DNA of 7,237 nucleotides from CAYJFK01 sp964369475 (lineage in GTDB: Bacteria > Bacillota > Clostridia > Oscillospirales > Feifaniaceae), in contig CAYJFK010000087.1 in NCBI GenBank assembly GCA_964369475.1, positions 1-7,237 on the forward strand, in the 5' to 3' direction. The notes beneath the pieces are model-generated. The model worked only from the letters and a program-made list of their open reading frames with translations. It made no database searches and had not been told where the DNA came from. Of the stretch, positions 1 to 5,241 are shown one piece after another; position 1 is the first letter of the stretch, and each line of letters opens with the position of its first letter. The position numbers and the translations under genes were made by a program.

Positions 1-66
<66 letters not shown>

Positions 67-68
67 CC

Positions 69-111
69 AAAAACGTACCCGAGGTGACGAATGAAATTCG
101 TCACCTCGGGT
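69..111 (-). terminator. Intrinsic terminator of the threonine ammonia-lyase gene
   Basis: A perfect 16-bp stem (77-92 with 96-111) closes a 3-nt loop (93-95). On the minus strand it is followed, after three bases, by five T residues (complement of 69-73). It lies 43 bases past the stop codon of the minus-strand lyase gene. The stem is unusually long and GC-rich, so it could also be a dispersed palindromic repeat acting as a terminator. Confidence 0.72.
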
Positions 112-153
112 GAAAGAGTTTATCTATATTGTCAGCACAAATTTTATATAGAG

Positions 154-1092
154 CTACTCGGTTAAAATTGTTGCAAGTTTTGTCTTGTCTATATTGCCGC
201 CCGACACTATTATGGCGACATTTTTGCCCTCGAATTTGTCCATGTTCTTGTCAAATGCGGCAACGCTTGCAGCGCCTGCGCCCTCGGCCAGAATTCTCTC
301 GTCTACTAAAAGGGAAGCTACGGTGCGACGAATGTCGTCTTCTTCAACTACCAGTATCTCGTCTATCAAATGTCTCATATCGTAGGGCATCCGTCCGATT
401 CCGCCCACAAGAGCATCGCATATTGTCTCGCCTGTTGTTTCGTATTCCTCATAGAAAACATTGTCTCTAATTGCGGCCACCATTGCAGGGCAGGCGGCAG
501 TTTGAACACCTACTATTTTTATATCGGGCTTTATGTGCTTTGCGGCAACAGCCACGCCTGCAATAAGTCCGCCACCGCCGATTGGTGCAAGTATTACATC
601 AACTTCGGGAAAGTCCTCTAAAATTTCAAGAGCCGCTGTGCCTTGGCCGGCTATTACCGCTACGTCAGAGCATGGGTCTATCATGGTAAGTCCTGCCGTT
701 TTTGCCGCCTCAAAGCCGAGCTTGTGGCATTCGTCGTAATTATTTCCGGCACGAATGACCTTTGCGCCGTACATCTCGATCTTATCGGTCTTGGATTTTG
801 GGGTGGCAATAGGTACATATACAACGGCGTTTTCTATTCCCTCGAGCTTCGCTGCAAGCGAAACACCGCCGCCGTGATTGCCGGAGGAAACGGCAATTAC
901 ACCTGCTTTTTTTTGCTCGTCTGTAAGCGAAGAAATTTTGGAAATCGCACCTCTTATCTTAAATGAACCCAAAGGGTGACGACACTCGAGCTTTAGCTTT
1001 GCAGGGCGCATTATGGATTGTATCAACTCCGTTTTAGCAAGCTTGTCACCAATTCGTGCTTTTGCCGCTTCGACATCTTTAAACGTAACCAT
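154..1092 (-). CDS. PLP-dependent threonine ammonia-lyase (TdcB-like, no ACT domain)
   Basis: A 312-residue cytoplasmic enzyme of the fold-type II PLP family, predicted to deaminate L-threonine to 2-oxobutanoate and ammonia. Visible motifs are GSFKIRGA (residues 42-49) with Lys45 as the Schiff-base lysine, SSGNHGGG (69-76) as the substrate/carboxylate loop, the glycine-rich phosphate loop GGGGLIAG (172-179), AEGAGAAS (269-276), and SGGNID (297-302), which contacts the pyridine nitrogen. The length matches catabolic TdcB-type enzymes. The C-terminal ACT domain of isoleucine-feedback-regulated forms is absent, so it should not be inhibited in that way. I start at the ATG at 1092 because TAGGAGGA lies 6 bases upstream; the open frame runs 91 codons further, but across the promoter region. 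It is divergent from spoVAC. Serine dehydratase, serine racemase or hydroxyaspartate ammonia-lyase activity cannot be excluded, because these enzymes share the motifs. The family is certain; the exact substrate is less so. Confidence 0.9.
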   Translation of the reverse strand: MVTFKDVEAAKARIGDKLAKTELIQSIMRPAKLKLECRHPLGSFKIRGAISKISSLTDEQKKAGVIAVSSGNHGGGVSLAAKLEGIENAVVYVPIATPKSKTDKIEMYGAKVIRAGNNYDECHKLGFEAAKTAGLTMIDPCSDVAVIAGQGTAALEILEDFPEVDVILAPIGGGGLIAGVAVAAKHIKPDIKIVGVQTAACPAMVAAIRDNVFYEEYETTGETICDALVGGIGRMPYDMRHLIDEILVVEEDDIRRTVASLLVDERILAEGAGAASVAAFDKNMDKFEGKNVAIIVSGGNIDKTKLATILTE

Positions 1093-1119
1093 TTTCTTCC
1101 TCCTAAATTGTTTTTTACT

Positions 1120-1148
1120 ATTATATCGCATAACAAAAAATAAAACAA
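1120..1148 (-). promoter_or_regulatory. Sigma-A-like promoter of the threonine ammonia-lyase gene
   Basis: On the minus strand a perfect TATAAT -10 box (complement of 1120-1125) is separated by 17 bases from TTGTTT (complement of 1143-1148), a 3-of-6 match to TTGACA. The expected start lies about 20 bases upstream of the start codon, just before the ribosome binding site. The box positions and spacing are direct observations; use by sigma-A is inferred. Confidence 0.6.
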
Positions 1149-1156
1149 CCATACTT
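1128..1156 (+). promoter_or_regulatory. Sigma-G-like forespore promoter of spoVAC
   Basis: GCATA (1128-1132) fits the GHATR -35 consensus of the forespore sigma factor SigG. After 17 bases, CATACTT (1150-1156) fits its CATNNTA -10 consensus except for the last base. spoVA operons are known SigG targets in Bacillus and Clostridium, which supports the call. It overlaps the opposing sigma-A-like promoter by 21 bases. A TATAAT at 1168-1173 has no -35 partner and would start transcription inside the ribosome binding site. Confidence 0.5.
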
Positions 1157-1192
1157 GAGGTAATACCTATAATTTTTATCGGAGGAAAATTT

Positions 1193-1630
1193 ATGAATAT
1201 GGACAAAGAACAATATGGCGAATATATTAAAAAGCACTCTCCAAACTCGCCGTTATTGAAAAACATTATAAAGGCTTTTTTGTTTGGAGGTACGATATGT
1301 ACGATAGGGCAAGCCGTATCGGAATTTTGGAGCGGGGTGGGGCTTGATAAAACGGATGGGGGCACTGCGACCTCTGTTACAATGATATTTTTAGGCGCAC
1401 TGCTTACGGGGTTTTCGGTCTACGATAACCTTGCAAAACACGGTGGGGCAGGGACGCTGATACCAATTACGGGATTTGCCAATTCTGTTGCATCTCCTGC
1501 CATCGAGTTTAAAAGCGAAGGGCTGGTGCTCGGCATGGCGGCAAAAATGTTTATAGTGGCAGGCCCTGTCATTGTCTACGGCATAGTCACAAGCGTTGCC
1601 TATGGGCTCGTACTCCTGCTTATACCGTGA
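1193..1630 (+). CDS. spoVAC: Stage V sporulation protein AC (SpoVAC)
   Basis: A 145-residue integral membrane protein of the SpoVA family. These proteins sit in the inner spore membrane and carry Ca-dipicolinate into the developing spore and out at germination; in Bacillus, SpoVAC behaves as a mechanosensitive channel. It has the SpoVAC-type N-terminus (YIKKHSPNSPLLKN, residues 9-22), then FLFGGTICTIGQ (29-40), a central membrane span with LLTGFSVYDNLAKHGGAG, and the conserved stretch PITGFANSVASPAIEFKSEG. Three to four hydrophobic segments are visible. The start at 1193 is set by GGAGG at 1181-1185, seven bases upstream; a second ATG at 1199 is less well placed. SpoVAC is normally followed by spoVAD and spoVAE, but here the next structure is a hairpin and the next gene is convergent, so this copy stands alone. 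SpoVAE is shorter and lacks this N-terminus. Its presence points to an endospore former. Confidence 0.93.
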   Translation: MNMDKEQYGEYIKKHSPNSPLLKNIIKAFLFGGTICTIGQAVSEFWSGVGLDKTDGGTATSVTMIFLGALLTGFSVYDNLAKHGGAGTLIPITGFANSVASPAIEFKSEGLVLGMAAKMFIVAGPVIVYGIVTSVAYGLVLLLIP

Positions 1631-1654
1631 GTAGGGCTCATTAGCCCTACTCAC
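1627..1654 (+). repeat. Hairpin overlapping the spoVAC stop codon
   Basis: A perfect 12-bp stem (1627-1638 with 1643-1654) with a CATT loop. The left arm includes the TGA stop of spoVAC (1628-1630). No T-tract follows, so it is not a standard intrinsic terminator. It could protect the 3' end of the message or be part of the structured region that follows. Confidence 0.7.
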
Positions 1655-1658
1655 GCTC

Positions 1659-1802
1659 GGCGGCTCGGTGGGCGGCATGTAAACCGCTAAAACCTTATGG
1701 AATACATGCCGCCCACAGCTTTGTGGCGGCAGAATACGCCGCCTACAACAATGAGCGCCCACTCCGCCACAAAGCGGTCGGTCTCCGACCGACACAGCCG
1801 CC
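1659..1802. other. Compact four-way-junction (cloverleaf) structured element, unidentified
   Basis: Four perfect Watson-Crick stems nest into one closed cloverleaf. P1 is 7 bp (1659-1665 with 1796-1802). P2 is 14 bp (1668-1681 with 1703-1716, 21-nt loop). P3 is 12 bp (1718-1729 with 1764-1775, 34-nt loop). P4 is 7 bp (1777-1783 with 1787-1793, TCC loop). The junction linkers are only 2, 1, 1 and 2 nt. In total 40 base pairs sit in 144 nt without a mismatch. GGCGGC recurs at 1659, 1671 and 1725, and GCCGCC at 1708, 1738 and 1797, so alternative pairings are possible. There is no T-tract on the plus strand. On the minus strand it lies beyond the terminator of the acetyltransferase gene. Perfect pairing would allow the same fold in either DNA strand or in RNA. 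It may be a small mobile repeat (MITE-like or bcr1-like), a structured RNA or a 3' UTR element. I do not recognise it. The fold is read directly from the sequence; the nature of the element is open. Confidence 0.6.
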
Positions 1803-1810
1803 CCTCCCGC

Positions 1811-1842
1811 AAAAAAAGACTGCGGCAAATTTGCCGCAGTCT
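1811..1842 (-). terminator. Intrinsic terminator of the yebC-acetyltransferase operon
   Basis: A perfect 26-bp palindrome (1817-1842) is followed on the minus strand by a run of T residues (complement of 1811-1816). It begins six bases after the acetyltransferase stop codon. On the plus strand only TAAAATTT follows, so it may also weakly stop transcription coming from spoVAC. Confidence 0.85.
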
Positions 1843-1847
1843 AAAAT

Positions 1848-2378
1848 TTATAGTTTATATTCAAGCTGACAGTCATAAGGAGAGTTATCAACATGCCCCC
1901 TGTCAAAAAGAGCCGCAAAGTCACACCCAACAGCCCTGTAAAAGGCCACCGTTTCCTCGGCAGGATTTGCCGAAATATATAGCTTATCAGCCCCCATACC
2001 CCTTGCAAAGTCGCAAGCTAAGCTAAAGAGAATGCTCCCAATACCCTTGCCACGAAAGTCCTTTGCTACATGGAGGTACTCCATGTTGACAAACCCCGTC
2101 ATGCCCTCTAAAAAAGCACCATCTACCGAGACAAAGCCGAGCAAATCACGGCCGCTATAAGCCCCCTCAACCATACCTCCCGACGATATGCAATCTACAA
2201 GATAACGCTCTATCCGCCGCCTGTCGTCATGCGACCAATCGTCGTCATAAGGCGAGTGCTCGAGTATATAGCGACCATTCTTTAACTTCCACTCACGTTT
2301 GGTGCTCTGCCGCCGATCAAAGCCGTCGAGCAGCATGTCGCAGTCCTTTGCAGTCAGCCTCTTTAGCACGATTTGCAT
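1848..2378 (-). CDS. GNAT-family N-acetyltransferase
   Basis: A 176-residue cytoplasmic acyl-CoA-dependent transferase of the GNAT superfamily; the acceptor substrate is unknown. The acetyl-CoA pyrophosphate-binding motif A is clear at residues 104-124 (VAKDFRGKGIG with the R/Q-x-x-G-x-G/A pattern as R109-G110-K111-G112-I113-G114). It is preceded by the beta-strand stretch GFVNMEYLHV and followed by NPAEETVAFYRAVGC (138-152), the usual motif B region. I use the ATG at 2378, one base after the yebC stop codon (TAA-C-ATG), rather than the open frame extending into yebC. There is no strong Shine-Dalgarno sequence, only GAAGAA inside the end of yebC, so translation is probably coupled to yebC. 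It is the second gene of a two-gene operon and ends at a terminator. Nothing in the sequence ties it to protein, aminoglycoside or small-molecule acetylation. Confidence 0.85.
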   Translation of the reverse strand: MQIVLKRLTAKDCDMLLDGFDRRQSTKREWKLKNGRYILEHSPYDDDWSHDDRRRIERYLVDCISSGGMVEGAYSGRDLLGFVSVDGAFLEGMTGFVNMEYLHVAKDFRGKGIGSILFSLACDFARGMGADKLYISANPAEETVAFYRAVGCDFAALFDRGHVDNSPYDCQLEYKL

Positions 2379-2379
2379 G

Positions 2380-3105
2380 TTATTCTTCGTCCCAGTTGTG
2401 GTAGACATCTTGAACGTCGTCGTTATCTTCGAGCATCGAAAGAAGCTTTTCCATCTTCTGCACAAGTGCCTCGTCTTCGATCTTGGCCCAAGTGTCGGGC
2501 GACATTACAACATCTGCCTGTAAAAAGTCGTAGCCAAGAGCAGTAAGCGCTTCACGCACAGCGCTAAAATCGCCCTCGCTCGTAACGACTGTAAATACTT
2601 CGCCATTATCTTCGAAATCGTCTGCGCCGCTGTCTAAAGCGTGCTCCATTACAACATCGGCATTCTTGCCCTCTGCCTCGATAACAAGCTCGCCTCTACG
2701 CTTAAACATCCAACCAACAGAGCCCGATTGCCCTAAATTTCCACCAAATTTATCAAAATAATGACGCATGTCGCCGGCCGTTCTGTTTCTGTTGTCTGTA
2801 AGCGTTTCTACAATAACAGCAACGCCGCACGGGCCGTAGCCTTCGTATACAATGCTCTCGTAATTTGCGCCGCCTGCCTCGCCCGAGGCCTTTTTAATAA
2901 GGCGGTCTATATTGTCATTTGGGACATTGTTGCTCTTTGCCTTGGCAATCAAGTCCCTAAGTTTTGTGTTAACGACCGGATCAGGGCCGCCGTCCTTTAC
3001 ACATACCGAAATTTCACGCCCGATTTTAGTAAAAATCTTAGCCCTCTTTGCATCTGTTTTTTCCTTTTTATGCATGATATTTTTCCATTTGGAATGCCCT
3101 GCCAT
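2380..3105 (-). CDS. yebC: YebC/PmpR-family translation/regulatory protein
   Basis: A 241-residue cytoplasmic protein of the YebC/PmpR/TACO1 family, at its usual full length. Signatures are MAGHSKWKNI at the start, KRAKIFTKIGREI (20-32), YEGYGP (87-92), LTDNRNRTA (102-110), GGNLG (121-125) and GSVGWMF (128-134), followed by an acidic C-terminal part. Members were long annotated as transcriptional regulators; more recent work describes them as ribosome-associated factors that ease stalling on proline-rich sequences. Which role applies here cannot be read from sequence. The start is set by GGAG seven bases upstream. It has a well-formed promoter (3140-3168) and is followed after one base by an acetyltransferase gene. 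The ruvCAB neighbours common for yebC in proteobacteria are not present. Confidence 0.95.
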   Translation of the reverse strand: MAGHSKWKNIMHKKEKTDAKRAKIFTKIGREISVCVKDGGPDPVVNTKLRDLIAKAKSNNVPNDNIDRLIKKASGEAGGANYESIVYEGYGPCGVAVIVETLTDNRNRTAGDMRHYFDKFGGNLGQSGSVGWMFKRRGELVIEAEGKNADVVMEHALDSGADDFEDNGEVFTVVTSEGDFSAVREALTALGYDFLQADVVMSPDTWAKIEDEALVQKMEKLLSMLEDNDDVQDVYHNWDEE

Positions 3106-3139
3106 AATCTAACTCCATTCTATTATTTTTTGCCAAGAT

Positions 3140-3168
3140 ATTTTATCATATCTATGCAAATTTTGCAA
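3140..3168 (-). promoter_or_regulatory. Sigma-A promoter of the yebC operon
   Basis: On the minus strand TTGCAA (3163-3168) and TAAAAT (complement of 3140-3145) are separated by exactly 17 bases. The predicted start leaves about 28 bases before the yebC start codon. It stands back to back with the ribU promoter, their -35 boxes about 40 bases apart. A 6-bp inverted repeat (3177-3182, 3203-3208) lies between the two promoters. Confidence 0.65.
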
Positions 3169-3207
3169 GGATGCAGAGTGCTCTTACACAAAATTTTAAA
3201 AAAGCAC

Positions 3208-3236
3208 TTGATTTTTTAAAAATGATGATGTATACT
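3208..3236 (+). promoter_or_regulatory. Sigma-A promoter of the FMN riboswitch-ribU unit
   Basis: TTGATT (3208-3213), a 17-base spacer and TATACT (3231-3236) form a strong promoter. The expected start is near 3243, so the transcript begins almost exactly at the first base of the aptamer P1 stem. Confidence 0.75.
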
Positions 3237-3243
3237 TTTATTG

Positions 3244-3362
3244 CAACTTCGGGGCGGGGTGTAATTCCCCACCGGCGGTATAGCCCGCTAGCGAAAGAGA
3301 AATCTTTTGTTGACATGGTGAAATTCCATGGCCGACGGTCATAGTCCGGATGAGAGGAGTTG
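3244..3362 (+). promoter_or_regulatory. FMN riboswitch (RFN element) aptamer
   Basis: The conserved RFN core is plain: GGGGCGGGGTGTAATTCCCC (3251-3270), then ACCGGCGGTA and AGCCCGC. A variable stem follows, then a GACATGGTGAAATTCCATGG arm (3312-3331), GCCGACGGT and AGTCCGGATGAGAG. The closing P1 stem pairs CAACTTC (3244-3250) with GGAGTTG (3356-3362), including one G-U pair. It binds FMN and represses downstream riboflavin uptake or synthesis genes. Here it precedes a terminator and ribU, so control is probably by premature termination. Confidence 0.95.
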
Positions 3363-3381
3363 GCGCAATTTGCGTCTATCT

Positions 3382-3413
3382 ACGCCTTAGGTTTATTACC
3401 TAAGGCGTTTTTT
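3382..3413 (+). terminator. Riboswitch-controlled intrinsic terminator
   Basis: An 11-bp perfect stem (3382-3392 with 3398-3408) with a TTATT loop runs into six T residues (3408-3413), 46 bases before the ribU start codon. Its position just after the FMN aptamer makes it the expression platform. A candidate antiterminator pairs GGCG (3362-3365, overlapping the end of P1) with CGCC (3383-3386) in the terminator's left arm. That pairing is only 4 bp and is an inference. Confidence 0.88.
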
Positions 3414-3459
3414 CATCTTAAAGTTGCAAAAATAATATTTTCTTTAAGGAGAAGTTAGT

Positions 3460-4068
3460 ATGACAAATGTAAACGTGAACTCGAAAACCAGAACCCTCGC
3501 AGCGATCGCACTTTTAGGTGCGGTAACGACAATCTTGATGTATTTCGAAACTCCGCTCCCGTTTTTTCCACCATTTCTAAAGCTCGATGCATCAAACTTA
3601 GCGGTAATTATCAGCGCATTCCTCTTTGGTCCTTGGTCGGTAGTTCCTGTTGCCTTTATTGCAAACTTTATACACTTTCTATCCTCGTCGACAGGCGGTG
3701 CAGGTCAGCTTGCAAACTTCCTGCTATCTTGTGCATATGCAATGCCGGCAGGTTTTGTCTACCTAAAAATGCACAGCAAAAAGGGCGCATTTATCGGAAC
3801 GGCACTTGGCGTTGTATGTGCAACAATAATGGGCGCATTTACAAACATGTATATAATAATCCCTTTTTACGCAAATGTTATGCTACTCCCACTCGAGCAA
3901 ATATGGGCAATGGCGGCGGCGGTAAATCCGCTCATAGTAGACCTTGAAACATATATACTCTACGGCGCAATCCCCTTTAACCTAATAAAGTATATATTTA
4001 TCTCGGTGCTTACGCTAATAACCTACAAGCCAATAGCGAGAATTATCCGTCAGTACGGAAGGATATAA
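3460..4068 (+). CDS. ribU: Riboflavin ECF transporter substrate-binding component RibU
   Basis: A 202-residue, very hydrophobic protein with about six membrane segments, predicted to be the S component that captures riboflavin in the plasma membrane. It depends on a shared ECF module (EcfT and the two ATPases), which is not encoded in this window. Family marks are FLKLDASNLAVII (residues 39-51), GGAGQLANFL (79-88), NMYIIIPFY (129-137) and GAIPFNLIKY (169-178), in the order and spacing expected for RibU. Length is normal. The start is set by AAGGAG (3446-3451), eight bases before the ATG. The FMN riboswitch in its leader independently supports flavin transport and predicts repression when FMN is plentiful. 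It forms a monocistronic unit closed by a terminator at 4115-4147. Confidence 0.95.
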   Translation: MTNVNVNSKTRTLAAIALLGAVTTILMYFETPLPFFPPFLKLDASNLAVIISAFLFGPWSVVPVAFIANFIHFLSSSTGGAGQLANFLLSCAYAMPAGFVYLKMHSKKGAFIGTALGVVCATIMGAFTNMYIIIPFYANVMLLPLEQIWAMAAAVNPLIVDLETYILYGAIPFNLIKYIFISVLTLITYKPIARIIRQYGRI

Positions 4069-4114
4069 TCTACAAAGCTTGCAAGATATGAAGTTGCTTG
4101 TGTAATAGAACAGC

Positions 4115-4147
4115 CAGCCTGCTTTTCATTAAGCAGGCTGTTTTTTT
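4115..4147 (+). terminator. Intrinsic terminator of ribU
   Basis: A 10-bp perfect stem (4115-4124 with 4131-4140) with a 6-nt loop is followed directly by seven T residues (4141-4147). It lies 46 bases after the ribU stop. On the minus strand no comparable T-run follows the stem, so it serves ribU. I see no separate terminator for the convergent yihY gene. Confidence 0.92.
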
Positions 4148-4177
4148 AATACAAAATGCTAACGCTTGCTCAAAAGC

Positions 4178-5062
4178 TTAGTGCGACCTTCTCTTTATTT
4201 TGCTCATATCATAGAGTATTGCATTGACCTCGCCGCCCAAAACTATAACAATTCCCGTTATATAAAGCCAAAGGAGTAAAACGAGCATAGCGCCTAACGA
4301 GCCGTAGAGCACCGAATAGCTTGCCATGTTTTCGACATAGTAAGAAAAAGCGGTAGAGGCCGCCATCCATGATAGGAGGGTAAAGGCAGTACCGGGGAGC
4401 GCTTGTTTTATGCTTAACTTTACACTCGGCCCAAATGTGTATATTACCAGTAGCAACATAAAGAAATAGCCCGTTACAACGAGCCCTCTTATACCCAAGA
4501 TAAACTCGATTACATCCACTATCTGCGGAAAAAAAGTCGAGACCCACTCGAGCACCCTGCGCCCTGTAAATGCAAAGACAATACCGAGCGGTATCGAAGC
4601 AAGCAGTCCTGTTGTTATAAAAAGCGAGGTCGCTACTCGGCTTATGGACGAGCGGCGCTCTTTTGTGCGCATTGCTGTGTCGAGCGCATCTTGCAGCGAG
4701 CGTGTCGCCCTTGAAAAAAACCACAGTGTTAAAATAAGCCCCGTCCATAGAAGGGTGGGGGAGGAGGAACCACGCAAAAAGCGGATATATCCTTCGAGCA
4801 TTTCTGCAACTTCGAAGGGAATTAGCAGCTCGTAACGAATAAAATCTATCAAATCAAACTCCATGGCCTCGATTATTACCGTTGTGAGAATTATTAATGG
4901 GCAGAGCGAGAACAAAAAATAATATGCAAGCTGAGCCCCTTTTTCCGACACCCTGTCTTTGCTGTATCGCTCTATTAAAGTGAAGAAAAACCTAATAGTT
5001 TTTGAGCGTGATGAGATTTTCTTCTCTAAAAATTTATTAAATTTATTTGATAAATCAAGCAT
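4178..5062 (-). CDS. YihY/virulence factor BrkB family membrane protein
   Basis: A 294-residue polytopic membrane protein of the YihY/BrkB family (once misnamed ribonuclease BN). The biochemical role is unsettled; transport or envelope functions have been suggested. After a basic N-terminus it has the family's first motif GAQLAYYFLFSLCPLI (42-57), then hydrophobic segments near 104-121, 143-166, 192-211 and 222-242. The C-terminal signature YGSLGAML...LYITGIVIVLGGEVNA spans 253-281, and a basic tail KIKRRSH ends the protein. Six membrane spans and full family length are apparent. The start at 5062 has AAGGAG six bases upstream. It is transcribed alone, convergent with ribU and divergent from the lipoprotein gene. 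The only promoter candidate seen is weak: TATATT (complement of 5082-5087) with TGTTCA (complement of 5105-5110) 17 bases upstream. Confidence 0.92.
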   Translation of the reverse strand: MLDLSNKFNKFLEKKISSRSKTIRFFFTLIERYSKDRVSEKGAQLAYYFLFSLCPLIILTTVIIEAMEFDLIDFIRYELLIPFEVAEMLEGYIRFLRGSSSPTLLWTGLILTLWFFSRATRSLQDALDTAMRTKERRSSISRVATSLFITTGLLASIPLGIVFAFTGRRVLEWVSTFFPQIVDVIEFILGIRGLVVTGYFFMLLLVIYTFGPSVKLSIKQALPGTAFTLLSWMAASTAFSYYVENMASYSVLYGSLGAMLVLLLWLYITGIVIVLGGEVNAILYDMSKIKRRSH

Positions 5063-5157
5063 AAAACGCTCCTTTTAGCAGAATATATGTATATGACGAT
5101 AGTTTGAACACAATGAACGCTGAAAGGCTCAAAAGCCAAATGCCGAATTTTGTCTTT

Positions 5158-5186
5158 TTATATTTTCTTGGTCGTTACACATACTA
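5158..5186 (+). promoter_or_regulatory. Sporulation-sigma-like promoter candidate for the lipoprotein gene
   Basis: CATACTA (5180-5186) matches the SigG -10 consensus CATNNTA fully. TTATA (5158-5162) lies 17 bases upstream and matches GHATR except at its first base. The same stretch also resembles SigE: TTATATT with a 15-base spacer, though with two -10 mismatches. The leader would be about 50 bases. No convincing sigma-A promoter was found for this gene. Confidence 0.35.
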
Positions 5187-5241
5187 ATTGTGAGCAATTT
5201 TATTGTAACACAAGATAGCATAGAATACAAAAGGAGGCAAC

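Noticed and set aside
129..966. Several plus-strand frames opposite the threonine ammonia-lyase
   Set aside because: They are mirror frames of a clear conserved gene, without ribosome binding sites or motifs.
1093..1365. N-terminal extension of the threonine ammonia-lyase to 403 residues
   Set aside because: The extra 91 codons run through the promoter and the start of spoVAC, and are unlike the family. The ATG at 1092 has a strong ribosome binding site and gives the usual N-terminus.
1391..1828. Minus-strand 145-codon frame rich in Cys, Arg and Pro
   Set aside because: It lies antisense to spoVAC and across the palindromic element. The composition follows the GC-rich stems, and there is no ribosome binding site or recognisable domain.
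1697..2026. Plus-strand 109-codon frame
   Set aside because: It is antisense to the acetyltransferase and passes through the terminator. The composition is not protein-like.
2761..3219. Plus-strand 152-codon frame opposite yebC
   Set aside because: It is antisense to a conserved gene and extends through that gene's own promoter.
4209..4748. Minus-strand 179-codon frame inside yihY
   Set aside because: It is an alternative frame of a membrane protein gene that has full family motifs in the other frame.
5185..5200. lac-operator-like AATTGTGAGCAATT
   Set aside because: Only 5-bp arms around TGAG, in an AT-rich region. No LacI-family gene is nearby and the likeness is probably chance.
5219..5227. 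CATAGAATA as a SigK/SigE -10 box for the lipoprotein gene
   Set aside because: It matches the -10 pattern, but transcription would begin inside the ribosome binding site and no -35 partner is visible.
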